A stretch of DNA of 64,000 nucleotides from an uncultured Bacteroidales bacterium (GTDB lineage: Bacteria > Bacteroidota > Bacteroidia > Bacteroidales > Paludibacteraceae). A program made the position numbers and the translations under genes. Below the pieces are notes generated by a model. The model was not told the DNA's origin. It saw only the letters and a program-made list of their open reading frames with translations, and made no database searches. The stretch spans positions 227,489 through 291,488 of the forward strand of contig ONMV01000001.1 of NCBI GenBank assembly GCA_900319005.1, given 5' to 3'. Below, one piece after another: positions 61,999 to 64,000 of this stretch (the first letter of the stretch is position 1; each line of letters opens with the position of its first letter).

Positions 61999-62664
61999 AT
62001 GACCCCCACTATCCCGTACATACAATCCCGCTTTGAAGACTTCAACGCCCGCTTTTTCGGCGGACAACTCCCTCCCGTCCCCATCCGCCTCTCCCACGCC
62101 AAAGGCTTCCTCGGCAAACTCACCTTTACCCGCCGCAAGCAAGGTCTCTTCGGCAAGTACCGCAATGAAGACTTCGTCCTCCGTATCAACGTCCGCATAG
62201 ACCTTCCCGAACCGCTCATCGAGGACACGATCCTCCATGAGATGATCCATTATTATATCGCTGTTAATCAACTACTTGACACCTCTGTTCACGGCCAACT
62301 CTTCCGCCGTGAGATGGCACGTATCAACGCCGAAGGAAACCGTCATATAACGATCTCTCATCGTTTCACGGACTCCCAGCGCGCGCAGTCGATTATTCAT
62401 AAAACCCGTGTTTTTGCGCTCGTCCGTTTCTCCGATGGTCAGCTCGGCATTAAGGTCGTGCCACGCCAAAAACAACATATACGGTATTGGCATAACGCCG
62501 CCCTCAGAACTTTTGCGATCCACCGGCCCTCCATCGAACATATTGATTGGTACCTCTCCGAGAACGATTATTTCGCGCGTTTCCCATCTTCCGTCGCCAT
62601 GAAGGTCTTCCTCATCGCTCAACCCGAGGAAATCCCGCTCCATGATGCAAAAAAAATCGCATAA
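61999..62664 (+). CDS. SprT-like zinc metalloprotease
   Basis: A 221-residue protein. The zinc site is HEMIHYYIAVNQ with a further His in SVHGQLF, as in the SprT/Spartan family. It begins like the family, with FEDFNARFFGGQLPPVPI. Such proteins may cleave DNA-protein crosslinks; this is unproven for the bacterial ones. The last third lacks recognisable zinc fingers. Confidence 0.82.
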   Translation: MTPTIPYIQSRFEDFNARFFGGQLPPVPIRLSHAKGFLGKLTFTRRKQGLFGKYRNEDFVLRINVRIDLPEPLIEDTILHEMIHYYIAVNQLLDTSVHGQLFRREMARINAEGNRHITISHRFTDSQRAQSIIHKTRVFALVRFSDGQLGIKVVPRQKQHIRYWHNAALRTFAIHRPSIEHIDWYLSENDYFARFPSSVAMKVFLIAQPEEIPLHDAKKIA

Positions 62665-62666
62665 AC

Positions 62667-62698
62667 CTTGCATATGTCGGAAAATTGTTGTAATTTTG
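62667..62698 (+). promoter_or_regulatory. Promoter for the small membrane protein
   Basis: CTTGCATATGTC at 62667 and TAATTTTG at 62691-62698, 20-base gap. The box overlaps the stop of the SprT-like gene. Confidence 0.85.
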
Positions 62699-62743
62699 CA
62701 ACCAAATAACACATTAACCATAACCCTTTAAACGAATTGTCTT

Positions 62744-63397
62744 ATGAATCAAAAACTCAACATCATTGCTACCATCAAGGATGGCGTAGCAATCGCCCTC
62801 GTTAATTATCTGAGCCTTGTCGTAACCGCAGCGCTCTATCTCTTAACGGTCTGGATCCCTTATCTCAACGTTGGTACCACCATCGCCATGTGCTCTCTAC
62901 CCGCTGAGATGGCGAAGGGAAATGTCCTCAACCCGCTCTTTATCTTTGATGGTAAGTACCGCAAAAACATGGGCGAGTTCTTCATCCTCATGGCCCTTAT
63001 GGGTGGTGCTATCATCGCAGGATTCCTTTTTGGAATCATCCCGGGCATTGTTATCTCGATCGCTTGGTCGTTCGCAACAGTACTTTTTGTAGATAAAAAC
63101 CTCAACGCACTGGAGGCGCTCCGCGAGTCTAATTCGCTTACTTATGGCAATAAATGGCGTATCTTCGGAGCCAAGTTCCTCGTGGTTATCTGTCTTGAGA
63201 TCGTTACTGCAATCATCAGTTTCATCTTTGGACTTGGTGAGATTGGCTGGCTCGAAACGATTGGTACGATCATCAATCTGGTGGTTATTATCTTCGCTGT
63301 TCCGGCTCTCTATGGTGTAGAAGCTTCTATTTATCGCCAACTCACCTCCGGCGAAATCATCGCAGTAGAGACTCCGGATTCTGAAAAATCAGAGTAA
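62744..63397 (+). CDS. Integral membrane protein, unknown
   Basis: A 217-residue protein with about five or six hydrophobic segments (LVNYLSLVVTAALYLLTVWI, FFILMALMGGAIIAGFLFG, IVISIAWSFATVLFV and two late ones). The layout resembles DUF975/glycerophosphodiesterase-membrane-domain proteins, but I cannot name a family. A conserved-looking ALEALRESNSLTYG lies between two segments. It has its own promoter and a terminator. Confidence 0.7.
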   Translation: MNQKLNIIATIKDGVAIALVNYLSLVVTAALYLLTVWIPYLNVGTTIAMCSLPAEMAKGNVLNPLFIFDGKYRKNMGEFFILMALMGGAIIAGFLFGIIPGIVISIAWSFATVLFVDKNLNALEALRESNSLTYGNKWRIFGAKFLVVICLEIVTAIISFIFGLGEIGWLETIGTIINLVVIIFAVPALYGVEASIYRQLTSGEIIAVETPDSEKSE

Positions 63398-63459
63398 TTC
63401 TCTCGCACGCGTGCGTATATGCGCACGCACCCGTTCCTTAATTATATTTAATTATAACA

Positions 63460-63489
63460 AGCTCCTTTCCATCGAAAGGGGCTTTTTTA
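63460..63489 (+). terminator. Terminator before the rRNA operon
   Basis: AGCTCCTTTC pairs with GAAAGGGGCT, then TTTTTT. Confidence 0.85.
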
Positions 63490-63603
63490 GTGCTTTTTGC
63501 CCAAAAGACAAAAAATACGCTAAAAACAACAAAATTTGCTATAGCTGATAATCAGCAAGTTACAAAGAAAGTGCACTTTTTTATGCATTTTTTTACTAAA
63601 ATA

Positions 63604-63635
63604 TTTGGTCATGTCAAAAATTTGTACTACCTTTG
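63604..63635 (+). promoter_or_regulatory. rRNA operon promoter
   Basis: TTTGGTCATGTC at 63604 and TACCTTTG at 63628-63635, 20-base gap. The -33 extension differs from the GCATAT form of most protein genes. The leader runs about 165 bases to 16S. Nothing else was found in 63490-63603. Confidence 0.85.
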
Positions 63636-63807
63636 CATCCGCTTTCGCTCAAAAATGGATCATCTCCTAAAGAGCCTAAGCAAAACAGTGATCTTTGAAA
63701 GAATGTCTATTCATAACAAGATGTAGTACAAGAACTGAAATAGGTTCCCTAAGATTTCTACACTTGATAAATTCGATTATTCTGAGCTAAGTTATAATTA
63801 TTCTTTT

Positions 63808-64000
63808 ACAACGAAGAGTTTGATCCTGGCTCAGGATGAACGCTAGCGACAGGCCTAACACATGCAAGTCGAGGGGCAGCGCGGGGAAAGCTTGCTTTTC
63901 CTGGCGGCGACCGGCGCACGGGTGCGTAACAGGTGTGCAATCTGTCCATAGTCGGGGAATAGCCCAGCGAAAGTTGGATTAAAGCTCCATGTGTCACGAA
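63808..64000 (+). rRNA. 16S ribosomal RNA, 5' part
   Basis: The universal AGAGTTTGATCCTGGCTCAG begins at 63815, followed by GATGAACGCTAGCG and ACACATGCAAGTCGAGGGGC, the form typical of Bacteroidales. The gene continues past the window. The exact 5' end is estimated from the usual offset. Confidence 0.97.

Overview
The window is a 64 kb piece of a Bacteroidales (Bacteroidota) chromosome. Four things point there: the partial 16S rRNA gene at the right end, promoters of the Bacteroidota type (TTTG or CTTG, 20 bases, TAnnTTTG), AT-rich gene leaders without obvious Shine-Dalgarno sequences, and marker families such as DUF4301, DUF3078, large surface proteins with C-terminal sorting-type tails, and a korAB pair. 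No integrase, transposase, CRISPR array or phage genes were seen.

Layout. 1-5.7 kb: the 3' part of a giant InlB-repeat surface protein and a small membrane-tailed protein. 5.8-10.5 kb: a sensor phosphatase, a VanX-type dipeptidase, an M20 peptidase and a DUF2520 dehydrogenase. 10.4-15.3 kb: mutY, HU, a tiny basic protein, RNase G, an NrdJ-tail-like protein and an acyl-ACP thioesterase. 15.3-23 kb: an S9 peptidase, korAB, and a glycosyltransferase/acyltransferase/cdsA envelope-lipid operon. 23-27.7 kb: a four-gene minus-strand operon (BadF-type kinase, glycosyltransferase, SpoIID-like protein, methyltransferase). 27.8-34.7 kb: DUF4301, a secreted endonuclease, an EamA transporter, an EF-hand-like membrane protein, an M23/LysM peptidase and rlmH. 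35-37.6 kb: tRNA-Ala followed directly by an AT-rich CsgG/lipoprotein/DUF4810/DUF799 cassette. 38-41.2 kb: nadC and the preQ1 genes queE, queD, queC and queF. 41.2-49.9 kb: a Big_2 surface protein, a DUF3078 barrel, a ZapB-like protein, zapA, rny, trmN6 and an ArsG/DsbD-like permease. 50-58.9 kb: an NtrY-like kinase, gdhA, kbl-tdh, era and a disrupted dnaK. 59-64 kb: an acyltransferase, a candidate rod-shaped RNA with a lipoprotein gene, small genes, a SprT-like protein, a membrane protein, and the rRNA promoter with the start of 16S.

The most unusual feature is the density of short repeats. Degenerate arrays of 7-8 base units (AATTACG, AGATTGA, CAATTCT, ATTTACC and similar) lie between genes and, in frame, inside at least seven of them. 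Three gene junctions lie inside such arrays and use them as stop and start codons. A second family of C-rich/G-rich palindromes also occurs in frame in two genes. A third family of variable-stem hairpins (a GG-AT-loop-AT-CC core) clusters between genes and flanks the RNA plus lipoprotein cassette at 60.4-61.1 kb with a 43-base identical direct repeat. Tandem 11- and 16-base arrays sit in the leaders of three promoters.

Other points for a second look: a 35-base frameshifting deletion in dnaK, a 16-residue tandem duplication in the KorA linker, paired divergent promoters that share or interlock their -33 boxes, and a stand-alone NrdJ C-terminal-like protein without its cysteine tail. All identifications come from reading the sequence; no database search was run.
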